This document shows, one piece after another, positions 27,278 to 35,868 of a stretch of DNA of 64,000 nt (position 1 is its first letter; the number at the start of each line of letters is the position of its first letter). The stretch lies in contig JACOEM010000013.1 in the NCBI GenBank assembly GCA_024998565.1, positions 60,510-124,509 of the forward strand. Reading direction: 5' to 3'. The DNA comes from Nitrospira sp. (GTDB lineage: Bacteria > Nitrospirota > Nitrospiria > Nitrospirales > Nitrospiraceae). The notes under the pieces are model-generated. The model searched no databases. It saw only the letters and a program-made list of their open reading frames with translations, and was not told the DNA's origin. Position numbers and translations under genes: made by a program.

Positions 27278-28768
27278 CTATCGAGCGGCGAGGTGGCTAC
27301 GCACATCCTGCACGTAGGTTTTAAACGGGTCTGCCATAAAGAAGGGCGCCGTTCCACGCAGTTTGAAATTCGACCAATTGATGATGTACTCGCAGGCCAT
27401 TTGTTCCTCGAAATCGAGCGGTGCATCCGGCACGACTCCGGCCGCTCCGCTATCGAGCAGATGCCTGACCAACTCACCGCGTCCGAACGCCCGTGTGTTG
27501 CGAGGCGGATGCTCCTGCGCAAGGGCAACGATCTTATCGGTCGTCAGGCGCGGTCCTCGCCCCTCCTCCTCGAGACCGTAGCAGAGTCCCCGCTCAGGAT
27601 GCAGATTGTGATATTCGAGGTCGAGACTCTTCAACATGGGATCGTCCCACGCACACTGCTCGGCCTCCCGATACGTCTCTAAGAGCCACAGCTTCGAGGC
27701 CCAATCGATACGACCGACCAGTTTTTCGTAGCCGCCGCGCAAGTCGGTCAACACCGACTCCCATTGCTCCAGCACCCAATCCGTCTCCTCGTCCTGGCCT
27801 TTGCAATGACGCCGGGCCGCGGCCAGAAACTGCTCCTGAATATCGACGGCCGACATCGACTGTCCCGACTCCAAGCCGACGATCCATTGGCGATCCGGGT
27901 CGCGAGAAATATCCTGCAGCGCCTCGACCGGCTCCTGGATCCCCAGACCGCGCGGGGCCTGACCGGCCTCAATCAGTTGCAACACCAGCCCAGTCGTCCC
28001 CATCTTGAGCGCCGTGGCGTATTCGGCCATATTCGAATCTCCGCACAAGAGATGAATCCGGCGGTATTGATTCGGATCGGCCAACGGCTCGTCACGTGTA
28101 TTGACGATCGCACGGTTGTGTTGCACCCACTCGAAGAAATCGTTGACGATGTAGTCGGCCCGTTGAGAAATCTGGAACGGCACGATCGATCGATCCTGCG
28201 CATCCCGCAGCCCCGGCCGATGCAGGATGAGTCCTCCGACTTGCACCCATTCGTTGGGGTCGCTCGCGCAGCCGATGCGGCCCGCCCCGGTGAAAATCTG
28301 GCGGGTGACAAGGAAGGTGACCAGCGGCGCCAGGCCGCGCCGGGAAAAAGGAAATTGTCGCGTGACGAGGTAGTTTTCGTGCGAGCCGAACGTTGCATCG
28401 GTCTCGTGATCGATATTGTTCTTGATGAGCGACACCGTCTCGTCCAGCCCCAGCGCCGTCACCGCATCTTGAATAATGCGATCTCCGGCACGATCCGATG
28501 CCACCAGATCCGCCAGGGTCGTACACTCCGGAGAGGCGTATTCCAGATGCCCCATGTCGATGTAGATGCGCCCGGCATTCGTCAAGAACCCGCCATTTCC
28601 AGGTGGCTCATCGTGTCCACGATGGTGCAGGTCGAGGACCCCTCGCCGTTCGATTTGAAAAATGTGGTCGCGAATCCGCTGCGCCACCCAGGAGGGGGAA
28701 TGGTCGGGCCGATCCTGGTTCACAAGGAGGCCGTATTCCGTTTCAAGCCCGAAGATACGGTTCAACAT
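27278..28768 (-). CDS. pafA: Pup/UBact ligase, PafA-like
   Basis: ATP-dependent ligase that joins the C-terminal Glu of the tag to lysines of target proteins. From the ATG at 28768 it is 496 residues and opens MLNRIFGLETEYG, the glutamine-synthetase-like signature. Other family marks are IYIDMGHLEYASPEC, LIKNNIDHETDATFGSHENYL and LVTRQIFTGAGRIG. PafA rather than Dop is chosen from its position after prcA, as in Mycobacterium (mpa-dop-pup-prcBA-pafA), and from the absence of the long loop seen in the dop gene here. The upstream 37 codons of the frame overlap prcA and are not family-like. Confidence 0.85.
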   Translation of the reverse strand: MLNRIFGLETEYGLLVNQDRPDHSPSWVAQRIRDHIFQIERRGVLDLHHRGHDEPPGNGGFLTNAGRIYIDMGHLEYASPECTTLADLVASDRAGDRIIQDAVTALGLDETVSLIKNNIDHETDATFGSHENYLVTRQFPFSRRGLAPLVTFLVTRQIFTGAGRIGCASDPNEWVQVGGLILHRPGLRDAQDRSIVPFQISQRADYIVNDFFEWVQHNRAIVNTRDEPLADPNQYRRIHLLCGDSNMAEYATALKMGTTGLVLQLIEAGQAPRGLGIQEPVEALQDISRDPDRQWIVGLESGQSMSAVDIQEQFLAAARRHCKGQDEETDWVLEQWESVLTDLRGGYEKLVGRIDWASKLWLLETYREAEQCAWDDPMLKSLDLEYHNLHPERGLCYGLEEEGRGPRLTTDKIVALAQEHPPRNTRAFGRGELVRHLLDSGAAGVVPDAPLDFEEQMACEYIINWSNFKLRGTAPFFMADPFKTYVQDVRSHLAAR

Positions 28769-28769
28769 G

Positions 28770-29609
28770 TTAGGTGGCGGCCGGTGCGCTGACAGCCGGC
28801 GGTAGCAGACCGCCCAGTTCAGCGGGACGAAGCGCGCGATATTTGGCCGATCCAGGCCCGCGGCGCTCCAACAGGACACATTCTAGTGCTTTCTCGGCAA
28901 CGGTCTGACGCACATGCGCCAGCAACGCCGCCTTGTCAGGGAGGCTCGAACCGTCGCCCTCCGTCTGTTCTTCCGATACCCGGGTTGAGGAAGACTCCGC
29001 AGCCGGGGACTCGGACGCCGCTTGAGCTAACGAGCCGACGGCCCAGGTACACAGGGCGAGTTCCACGGCCTGCGCCAGCGAGGCCTGCGCAAACGCCGGT
29101 TGCGATTCGACATACCGTCGCATCCGGCCCTGCACGGAAGCCTTCGCGCCCAATGCCGCCCAGCCCCGGCTTTCCTCGAAATTTCCGTCGTAGTTGATCG
29201 AGAGAAACAGGTCTCGCTCGGGTTTCACGCCCAATTCAGCAAGGAGAATTTTGGCAATGAAGGGCGCTTTATAAATTTCTTCAAAGGCCTGCTTGATGGT
29301 CGGTGCCAGCCCATACTTCATGAGCCTGGCGCCGGTGACATCGGAGGGCGATCGATTGAATCCCTCCACATGGGCCATCTCCAGGAGGGAGAAGCGCAGC
29401 TTTTCCAGATCTGCCGGGTGCCCCATTCCGCCCAGCGCAATACGATCGTAAATCTCATACAGCTTGGGCGTTCCACGGCTGACGGTCAGCATCAATATCC
29501 CGTCGGCACAGGCCAATGCGACGACCGGTGAGCCCTTCGCAAACTGCTCATCGAGATACTGGCGTCGATTGCCGACCGCCTCAATCCACCGATAGGGTTC
29601 TTCATACAT
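28770..29609 (-). CDS. prcA: 20S proteasome alpha subunit
   Basis: Forms the outer rings of the 20S core and gates entry. The 279 residues begin MYEEPYRWIEAVGNRRQYLD, then AKGSPVVALACADGILMLTV and KLYEIYDRIALGGMGH, matching the actinobacterial-type alpha fold. Near the C-terminus there is an Ala/Ser/Glu-rich insertion (about residues 205-235) before a final helix. It lies between prcB and pafA. A perfect 22-bp tandem repeat lies just upstream of its ribosome site. Confidence 0.9.
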   Translation of the reverse strand: MYEEPYRWIEAVGNRRQYLDEQFAKGSPVVALACADGILMLTVSRGTPKLYEIYDRIALGGMGHPADLEKLRFSLLEMAHVEGFNRSPSDVTGARLMKYGLAPTIKQAFEEIYKAPFIAKILLAELGVKPERDLFLSINYDGNFEESRGWAALGAKASVQGRMRRYVESQPAFAQASLAQAVELALCTWAVGSLAQAASESPAAESSSTRVSEEQTEGDGSSLPDKAALLAHVRQTVAEKALECVLLERRGPGSAKYRALRPAELGGLLPPAVSAPAAT

Positions 29610-29622
29610 AACGTGCCACCTT

Positions 29623-29666
29623 CACCATAGGGATCAATAACCAGCACCATAGGGATCAATAACCAG
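29623..29666. repeat. Perfect tandem duplication, two copies of 22 bp
   Basis: The unit CACCATAGGGATCAATAACCAG occupies 29623-29644 and again 29645-29666, in the prcB-prcA gap. It lengthens the spacer between the prcB stop and the prcA ribosome site. It looks like a recent slippage duplication. Confidence 0.95.
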
Positions 29667-29677
29667 CCGTTTATCTG

Positions 29678-30451
29678 TTAGCGTCCGCGCAGCACTTCGC
29701 TCTCGTACAATCGTTTCAATTCCGCATCCGGAAGGGTCTGCACACCGGACGCCTTGATGAGTTTCACCACCGGATAGAGATTCAGCTCCCGATTCACCCC
29801 GCCCGTGGCTGAATCGAATTCCGCTGCACTGGACAGCAACCGGAGCGCCTGGATCGTGGCCTGCTCCTCAGGGAGGGTGGCCAAGGGCTGCGGGCCCCAG
29901 GTGTTCACATAATGCAGGATCCCGCGAATCGTCGGCGAACCGGAACCGGACACCGCATACTCCACCGCTTCGAACTCGGCCCCAAGAATGTCGTAGAAAT
30001 AAATTTTGGCAGACTCCTGCTCCTGGTCATATCCGGCAAAGACGGGAACCACCGCCCCGGTCCCTGCCAACGCCGCCGGCACGTTCTCCTTGAGCAACTT
30101 GGAGACCGCCCGCAGCTTGCCTTCGAAACTCAACTCCTGCAATTGCGTGCGCCGGTAATATTTGAATGAGTGCTCCAACACGCGCACCATCTCATACGCC
30201 GTCGCCGGCACCCCTGCGATGGCCATCACGCTATGGCGATCGATCTCCAGCACCTTGTCGGTGCGGTCGTACATCACCATGTTGCCCGCCGTCGCCCGGC
30301 GATCGCCTGCGACCAAGACACCATCGCGATACTTCAAGGCCAGAATTGTGGTGGCAGTCGGAACCTCCATCCCGGCCGCCGCGGCCACAGGATTCCCGAA
30401 CTGATACCCCTGCTCCTTCAAGAGCTGAAAAAAGTCCCCTTGCATCCCCAT
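29678..30451 (-). CDS. prcB: 20S proteasome beta subunit
   Basis: Catalytic subunit of the 20S core. The 257 residues carry a propeptide of about 33 residues, then TTILALKYRDGVLVAGDRRAT, where the first or second Thr would become the N-terminal nucleophile after autocleavage; the downstream Lys (about 33 of mature protein, in RTDKVLEI) and GSGSP motif are also typical. The start has GAGG upstream. Located between pup and prcA. Confidence 0.92.
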   Translation of the reverse strand: MGMQGDFFQLLKEQGYQFGNPVAAAAGMEVPTATTILALKYRDGVLVAGDRRATAGNMVMYDRTDKVLEIDRHSVMAIAGVPATAYEMVRVLEHSFKYYRRTQLQELSFEGKLRAVSKLLKENVPAALAGTGAVVPVFAGYDQEQESAKIYFYDILGAEFEAVEYAVSGSGSPTIRGILHYVNTWGPQPLATLPEEQATIQALRLLSSAAEFDSATGGVNRELNLYPVVKLIKASGVQTLPDAELKRLYESEVLRGR

Positions 30452-30467
30452 TGCTTACCTCGTTAGA

Positions 30468-30551
30468 CGTGAAACGTCAAAGGTGGACCAACGATCGCTT
30501 CAATCCTCAGACCCGCGACCTTTCACGTTTCACTTTTTACCTTTCACGTTT
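30468..30551. repeat. Repeats between pup and prcB able to form alternative hairpins
   Basis: ACGTGAAACGTCAAAGGT (from about 30469) is roughly complementary to both ACCTTTCACGTTTCAC (from about 30518) and ACCTTTCACGTTT (from 30539). On the transcript one segment could pair with either of two partners between the pup stop and the prcB ribosome site. Confidence 0.6.
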
Positions 30552-30744
30552 ATTGGCCCGTACGTTGCCGGTAACGCTCTGCTTGCTTCGGATCGACCTT
30601 CCGCATCCGCTTCAGCAGATTGTCCTTATCCGGCGAGCCCGTTTCAGGCCGGCGAGGCCCCCCGCCTTCTTCCGACGGCCCCGACGGTTTCGGCATGGGA
30701 TCGCCCGGTGCCTCACGACGTTCCGGCATCAACATATATCGCAT
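30550..30744 (-). CDS. pup: Prokaryotic ubiquitin-like protein (Pup/UBact type)
   Basis: Tag that marks proteins for the bacterial proteasome. From the ATG at 30744 it has 64 residues, the size of actinobacterial Pup, is Pro/Gly-rich and disordered in the first half, then has a charged helical half (DNLLKRMRKVDPKQAERY) and ends RQRTGQ. The terminal Gln means Dop would have to deamidate it to Glu before ligation. The ending TGQ instead of GGQ/GGE matches what has been described as UBact in Nitrospirota-like Gram-negative bacteria. It sits between dop and prcB. Later in-frame ATGs (for example 30729) are possible starts. Confidence 0.87.
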   Translation of the reverse strand: MRYMLMPERREAPGDPMPKPSGPSEEGGGPRRPETGSPDKDNLLKRMRKVDPKQAERYRQRTGQ

Positions 30745-30746
30745 GG

Positions 30747-32267
30747 TTACCCGTCCTTTCGTCTCGACCACGCCGCCAGCGCATCGGCTGGAGACGCCGC
30801 AGCTTCCAACAACGCGGCACAGGCCTGCACCGCATCCGGCTCGAAGAGGTCACCCATCTCAAGTGTCCGCGCACGCAGCCCCCCGGAAAACTGCACCCGC
30901 TCCCATTGCATCCCCGTGATCTGCTCCGGGAACCGTCTCACACACAATCCGCGAAGCCCGCCTCTGGTATCTGAGGGTCCCGCCACCAGAGCCTGCGCGA
31001 TGTCACGCTCGCTCGTCATGCGCCAGGTCTTCCCTTCCATTTCGAGACCCAGAAACAGGCCGCGGTCGGGGTTCACATTGTGGTATTCCAGGTCCAAGCT
31101 GGCGAGCCATGGATCTTCCCACACCAGCCGCTCTTCCCGCATGAATGTCTCGAGCAGCCACTGCTTGGTCACCCAGTCGAGTTTGCCGACTAATTGCGTG
31201 CGATTCTGACGAAGCGCACCGAGAGTCTCCTGCCATTCCCGCAATACCCAGTCGGCGTCCGGATCACTGCCCGCACAGCATCGACTCGCCACGTTCCAGT
31301 ATTCTTCCTGAATCGCCAGTCCCGATATCGTCCGGCCATCCTTCAATCGCACCGTCGTTTTCAACTCAGGGTCTCTGGAGAGCTGCTTGATCGCCGCCAC
31401 CGGCTGTTCCAATTCCAGGCCTGGGTCCTCTCCACGCTGGAGCAGGTCCAGCACCAGCCTGGTGGTGCCGACCTTGAGCGCCGTCGCGTATTCGCACATG
31501 TTCGCGTCGCCGAGAATCAGGTGCAGCCGCCGGTACTTCGTCCGGTCGGCATGCGGCTCATCTCGCGTATTCAGGATGGGCCGGTTGTGCATCGTGTCGA
31601 CGCCTAATTCAGCCTCCATGAAGTCGGCCCGCTGCGAAATCTGAAAGGGACCGGGCACAAACCCGGACTCTTGCGCCTCCATCCCCACCTTCCCGGCTCC
31701 GGCCACCAGTTGCCGGCTCACCAGAAACGGCAACAGGCCACTGACCAATTGAGCAAAGGGCAGGGAACGCGACACCAGAAAGTTGTCGTGGCAACCGTAA
31801 CTGTGGCCGTGAAAGTCGGTGTTATTTTTATAGAGTTGGACATGCGCACCGCCGAGCTGCTGATTCCGTCGATCCGCCGCGCGCTGCACAATACGTTCTC
31901 CGGCCCGGTCATGGGCCAGCAGATCTTTGAGCGTGCGACATTCCGGCGTGGAATATTCGGGATGCGTATGGTCGTTGTAAAACCGCGCGCCGTTCGGCAG
32001 GACCAGATCGCTCTTCATCTCGTGAAAGGAAAATGGTCGATGCGCATCGACCTTGGCGAAGTCGTCCTCTTCCTTGTCCTGTTGCAGACCCGAGACCCGG
32101 AAACCGCGCGCATCCTCGTGCGGATCTTCACCCCGATAGTCCCAGCGCCGTTCAAACTTGCCGGGCAAGTGAGCACGGACCAGTTCCATCGATTCCTCGA
32201 CGGGATCGACAGCATCCAGATCCTCACGGGTGATGCCATATTCCGTTTCAATACCGAAGAGATGCAT
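30747..32267 (-). CDS. dop: Pup/UBact deamidase and depupylase, Dop-like
   Basis: Deamidates the C-terminal Gln of the tag and removes the tag from substrates. From the ATG at 32267 it is 506 residues and opens MHLFGIETEYGITRED. Signature blocks are GARFYNDHTHPEYSTPEC, QLYKNNTDFHGHSYGCHDNF and PFLVSRQLVAGAGKVG. It has an extended segment after the first strand (about residues 35-75, charged). Position between the ATPase and pup matches Dop in Mycobacterium. The catalytic Asp near the N-terminus is not assigned with certainty. Confidence 0.86.
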   Translation of the reverse strand: MHLFGIETEYGITREDLDAVDPVEESMELVRAHLPGKFERRWDYRGEDPHEDARGFRVSGLQQDKEEDDFAKVDAHRPFSFHEMKSDLVLPNGARFYNDHTHPEYSTPECRTLKDLLAHDRAGERIVQRAADRRNQQLGGAHVQLYKNNTDFHGHSYGCHDNFLVSRSLPFAQLVSGLLPFLVSRQLVAGAGKVGMEAQESGFVPGPFQISQRADFMEAELGVDTMHNRPILNTRDEPHADRTKYRRLHLILGDANMCEYATALKVGTTRLVLDLLQRGEDPGLELEQPVAAIKQLSRDPELKTTVRLKDGRTISGLAIQEEYWNVASRCCAGSDPDADWVLREWQETLGALRQNRTQLVGKLDWVTKQWLLETFMREERLVWEDPWLASLDLEYHNVNPDRGLFLGLEMEGKTWRMTSERDIAQALVAGPSDTRGGLRGLCVRRFPEQITGMQWERVQFSGGLRARTLEMGDLFEPDAVQACAALLEAAASPADALAAWSRRKDG

Positions 32268-32275
32268 AGGCTGTG

Positions 32276-34027
32276 TCAAATAATCTGGTTGACCAATCGC
32301 TCTTCCGTCGGCCGCCCGCGGCGGAACGACGACACACCGACAACCTGCTCGGGATGGTGATCCAGCAGTTTGAGCCATTCTTCGGCCGCATCGTCCGGCG
32401 GCAACATCTCGCCTTCGCGATATTCCTCCTGCACCGCATCGAGCAGATCTTGCGCGCGGATTCCGTCCCCGGCAGGCGCTCCGGCCTCTGCCACCACCCG
32501 CTCGATCGCCTTCTCCTTCGCCCGCTGGACGATAGAGGACAGGATCGCACCGCTGACGAGATCGCCTCGATACAGCACCTTGTTCTGGCCGTTCCGTAGC
32601 CGAATCGATAACACGCGGTTCTGATCGGTCCGCGCGAACAGACTCTCGACCACCTGCTCAATGACGGCGCGGCGGGCGGCTTCATGGTCCTGCCCGTTCC
32701 GTTCCAGCAACTCGCGGTCGAGCGGCAACGACGGCGTGAGGTACACCGCGAGAATCTCCACGGCCGCCTCCCGACTCGGCCGCGCGACCTTGATCTTCCG
32801 ATCGATTCGACCTGGCCTGAGGATCGCCGGATCGATCAGATCCGGCCGGTTGGACGCCAGAATGATCACCACATCCTGGAGCGACTCGATGCCGTCCATT
32901 TCGGCGCAGAACATCGGCACCAGCGTATTGTTGATGTTGAACGATCGCATCGACCGCCTGGTCCCCAATACGGACTCGGCTTCGTCGATGAAAATGAACG
33001 GCAGAGCCCCCTCTTTCCGTCTGGCGCGCGCCTTGGCAAACAAGTCCCGGACGATCCGCTCGGATTCGCCCAGCCACATGTTCAGAATCTCCGGCCCCTT
33101 GATGTGCAGGAACGCGCCGCTCGTGACCGGCGGGTTCTTCGATTTGCCATCCGCAGAAGCCTGTCCCTGTGATTCACGGACGAGCTGAGCCAGGCTGGCA
33201 GCTGCGGCCTGCCCGATCAAGGTCTTGCCGCAGCCCGGCGGGCCATAGAGCAGGAAGCCCTTCGGCTGCGTGAATTGATATTTCGTGAAGGTGTCGGCGT
33301 GGAGCAGCGGATATTCGATGGCTTTCCGGATGGCTTCGATCGCCTGATGCTGTCCGCCGATTTGCTCCCACGTCACGCTGGGCACTTCATCGAGCAAGTG
33401 CGTCCGCGCCTGGCGATTTTCAAATTTCTCGATGGCGATCCGGTGTGTCGGCTCGATCCGGACTTCGTCGCCGGCTTTGAGATCGGCCCCCAGCAAATCG
33501 CTGGACCGCTGCAGGATCAACGCCTGCCGGCCCATATCCTGCTCGAAACGGATGCGGCCATCCGGCAACACTTCGGCCACCTTCAGCACCGGCCCGTTGC
33601 GGTCATACCCCAGGGCCTTGATCACCGTATAGGCTTCATTCACCAGAATTTGCGTGCCGATCTTGAGCTCCTCGACCGGGAGGCGCGGGTCGATGTTGGC
33701 GTAATACTCCGCCCCTCCGACAACGATGCGCGCCACCGCGTCCGCCGGCACGTCGAGCAACAGGCCGACTCGATTGGCAGGCGCCGTCAGTTTGGCCACC
33801 ACCTCGTTGAGTTTCTTCAGTTCGGTATCGCGCCGGTCCTGGGCAACCGACTGGGCCGTGATCACATGTCGCAATTTATAGAGCAGCTTCTGGCGCGGGT
33901 CGCCGTCCGGAAACGCGGCCAGACATTCTTCTATCAGTTCGATCGGATCAGACGAGGCAGAGGCCTCACGGCGCGGCGGCTGCTGCCCGCCCGACTCTGG
34001 CTGATCCGGATTTCGATGGTCGCTCAT
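32276..34027 (-). CDS. mpa: Proteasome-associated AAA ATPase (ARC/Mpa)
   Basis: Hexameric unfoldase that threads tagged proteins into the 20S core. About 583 residues: N-terminal coiled coil (QKLLYKLRHVITAQSVAQD, about residues 45-90), two OB-fold segments (VGLLLDVPADAVARIVVGG, LKAGDEVRIEPTHRIAIEK), then the AAA module with GPPGCGKT, FIFIDEAESVLG and ASNRPDLIDPAILRPGRID. The ATG at 34027 has GGAGGA six bases upstream. The C-terminus reads EERLVNQII and lacks the QYL-type end that docks Mpa on the core in actinobacteria. First gene of the operon. Confidence 0.92.
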   Translation of the reverse strand: MSDHRNPDQPESGGQQPPRREASASSDPIELIEECLAAFPDGDPRQKLLYKLRHVITAQSVAQDRRDTELKKLNEVVAKLTAPANRVGLLLDVPADAVARIVVGGAEYYANIDPRLPVEELKIGTQILVNEAYTVIKALGYDRNGPVLKVAEVLPDGRIRFEQDMGRQALILQRSSDLLGADLKAGDEVRIEPTHRIAIEKFENRQARTHLLDEVPSVTWEQIGGQHQAIEAIRKAIEYPLLHADTFTKYQFTQPKGFLLYGPPGCGKTLIGQAAAASLAQLVRESQGQASADGKSKNPPVTSGAFLHIKGPEILNMWLGESERIVRDLFAKARARRKEGALPFIFIDEAESVLGTRRSMRSFNINNTLVPMFCAEMDGIESLQDVVIILASNRPDLIDPAILRPGRIDRKIKVARPSREAAVEILAVYLTPSLPLDRELLERNGQDHEAARRAVIEQVVESLFARTDQNRVLSIRLRNGQNKVLYRGDLVSGAILSSIVQRAKEKAIERVVAEAGAPAGDGIRAQDLLDAVQEEYREGEMLPPDDAAEEWLKLLDHHPEQVVGVSSFRRGRPTEERLVNQII

Positions 34028-34094
34028 ATCAATTCCTCCGGCTGGTCCAACTCCGGTCATCCTAACACAGAGCACAACCGCACTGTCGCTTCGA

Positions 34095-34218
34095 CAGGAT
34101 GCTGAAAAAGCCCGTCAGCGTCGTTCTCGCCGCGTTCAGATCCTCAACGTACCCCAAGGGTACGCCTGCGGATCTTCACTTGCTGAGGCCTCGCTGAACG
34201 GCCTTTTTGAGCATCCTG
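34095..34218. repeat. MITE-like inverted-repeat element
   Basis: Ends CAGGATGCTGAAAAAGCC (34095-34112) and GGCCTTTTTGAGCATCCTG (34200-34218) are inverted copies with two mismatches. Inside is a further palindrome CGTACCC-CAA-GGGTACG. The 124-bp unit has no ORF and could fold into one long stem. It lies between the HtrA gene and mpa, downstream of nothing in particular on the plus strand. Looks like a small dispersed repeat. Confidence 0.7.
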
Positions 34219-34325
34219 CGGGGACAGTCTACCTGTCCTCCACACATGCAGGCCATGAATATGGCCGCCGATAGAATAATTTTTCGGCGGTCTGTCGAAG
34301 CTCACCGACTCAACACCTGCCTTGG

Positions 34326-35453
34326 CTAATTGACCGCCTGCAGCGGCGCTATCACCTGGAGCCGGCGTTTGCCCCGGACGTAGTCGATCGTCACCTCGTC
34401 GCCGACTTTGTGTTTTTCCATCAGATCCATCAAATCGTCGATGGTTTCGACCGGCTGGCCATCCACCGCCACGATAATATCGCCCAGTTCGATCCGGCCG
34501 CCGACGGTCTCACGCGCCCCGTGCAGCCCGATCCGTTCGGCGATGCTCCCCCGGCCCACCTTGCCGATGATCACGCCTTTGACACCCCAACGACGGGCCA
34601 TGGCATCCGGCACTAAAGAGATGCCCAGTCCGGGCCGGATCAGCTTTCCATGCTTGATCAACTCCGGCACGATCCGGCTGACCGTATCGACGGGCACCGC
34701 GAACCCGATGCCCGCAAACGCGCCGCTCGGGCTCATGATCTGGGTATTCACGCCGATCAACCGGCCGCCGCTGTCCAGCAGCGGCCCCCCGGAGTTGCCC
34801 GGGTTGATCGCCGCATCGGTTTGGATCACGCCTTCGATCGTCCGGTTGCTCATCGACTTGATCGTGCGGCCGAGGGCGCTCACGACTCCGGTGGTCAGGG
34901 TATGGTCGAGCCCGAAGGGATTGCCGATGGCCAGCACCTTCTGCCCGACACGCAGCGACTGGGAATTGCCGATGATCACCGGCTGGAGCGCGGTTTCTGG
35001 AGCCTGAATCTGCAAGACCGCAAGATCGTGATCCGGATCGGCGCCGACGACTTTCGCCTTGTATTCGGTGCGATCGGCCAAGGTCACCGTGATCGCATCC
35101 GCGCCGTATATGACATGATAGTTGGTGACGATGTGGCCCTGCCGGCTCCACACGAAGCCCGTCCCCGAGCCTTGCGGCACTTCGAACAGATTAAACGACC
35201 AGGGATCGCGCTGCATCGCCGTGTTGGCGATGAACACCACCGACCTGGTGGCGCGTTCAAACACGGCGATGGTCGCCTGTTCCTCCGGGCTGAGCTCGGT
35301 CGGCGCGGCCGATTGCGCAATCAACAGCCCGTTCATGCCCTCTGCAGCCGGAAGCCAGCCCGGCGATGACACAACCATCGTCAGCACCGCCACCAACGCA
35401 GCCCTCAACCGCTGTCCACTCCGCCTCTCCCGGCCCGGCCGCATCCTATTCAC
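34326..35453 (-). CDS. HtrA/DegP-family serine protease
   Basis: Periplasmic quality-control protease of up to 375 residues. After a basic N-terminus and a hydrophobic export signal (LRAALVAVLTMVVSSPGWLP) come the trypsin-like triad: His in HIVTNYHVI, Asp in DPDHDLAVL and Ser in NPGNSGGPL. One PDZ domain follows (GVIIGKVGRGSIAERIGL, IELGDIIVAVDGQPVE). Single PDZ resembles DegS/HtrA2-type members. The GTG at 35453 overlaps the yjbQ stop by eight bases; an ATG at 35444 is an alternative. Confidence 0.92.
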   Translation of the reverse strand: MNRMRPGRERRSGQRLRAALVAVLTMVVSSPGWLPAAEGMNGLLIAQSAAPTELSPEEQATIAVFERATRSVVFIANTAMQRDPWSFNLFEVPQGSGTGFVWSRQGHIVTNYHVIYGADAITVTLADRTEYKAKVVGADPDHDLAVLQIQAPETALQPVIIGNSQSLRVGQKVLAIGNPFGLDHTLTTGVVSALGRTIKSMSNRTIEGVIQTDAAINPGNSGGPLLDSGGRLIGVNTQIMSPSGAFAGIGFAVPVDTVSRIVPELIKHGKLIRPGLGISLVPDAMARRWGVKGVIIGKVGRGSIAERIGLHGARETVGGRIELGDIIVAVDGQPVETIDDLMDLMEKHKVGDEVTIDYVRGKRRLQVIAPLQAVN

Positions 35454-35868
35454 CGATGACCTGCAGCACCAGGTCCCTCGTTCGTGCGCGCGTATCGAAA
35501 TCCAGCACGACGATCTGTTGCCAGGTGCCCAGCGTCATCGCCCCGTCGTTGAAGGGAATGGTGAGCGACTGGCCCTGCAATTGGCCACGCAGGTGGCTGT
35601 GGCCGTTGTCCTCTCCCGCGTTGCGCACATTGTGCTGCCAGCCAGGATCGGCTGGAATCAACCGTTCCCACAGCGCTTTTGTATCGGCGCGGATACCCGG
35701 CTCATCCTCGATGATCAATACCGACGCGGTCGTGTGTTTGATAAAAATCGTGAGAATGCCGGCATGTAATTGCGTCTGTTTCAAGGCCGCCTGGACCCGC
35801 CCGGTAATATTCTCCACCCGGCAATCGCCCTGCATCTTCACCTGCATCGAAAGACTTCTAACCGGCAT
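35446..35868 (-). CDS. yjbQ: YjbQ/UPF0047 family protein
   Basis: A 140-residue member of the UPF0047 family, reported to have weak thiamin-phosphate-synthase activity in some bacteria; true role uncertain. Family marks are IFIKHTTASVLIIEDEP and, further on, the conserved His pair with ENGHSHLR-like GEDNGHSHLRGQLQG and LGTWQQIVVLDFD. The start at 35868 has AGGAG seven bases upstream; the longer frame overlaps the HD gene. Located between the HD gene and htrA with overlaps on both sides. Confidence 0.9.
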   Translation of the reverse strand: MPVRSLSMQVKMQGDCRVENITGRVQAALKQTQLHAGILTIFIKHTTASVLIIEDEPGIRADTKALWERLIPADPGWQHNVRNAGEDNGHSHLRGQLQGQSLTIPFNDGAMTLGTWQQIVVLDFDTRARTRDLVLQVIGE

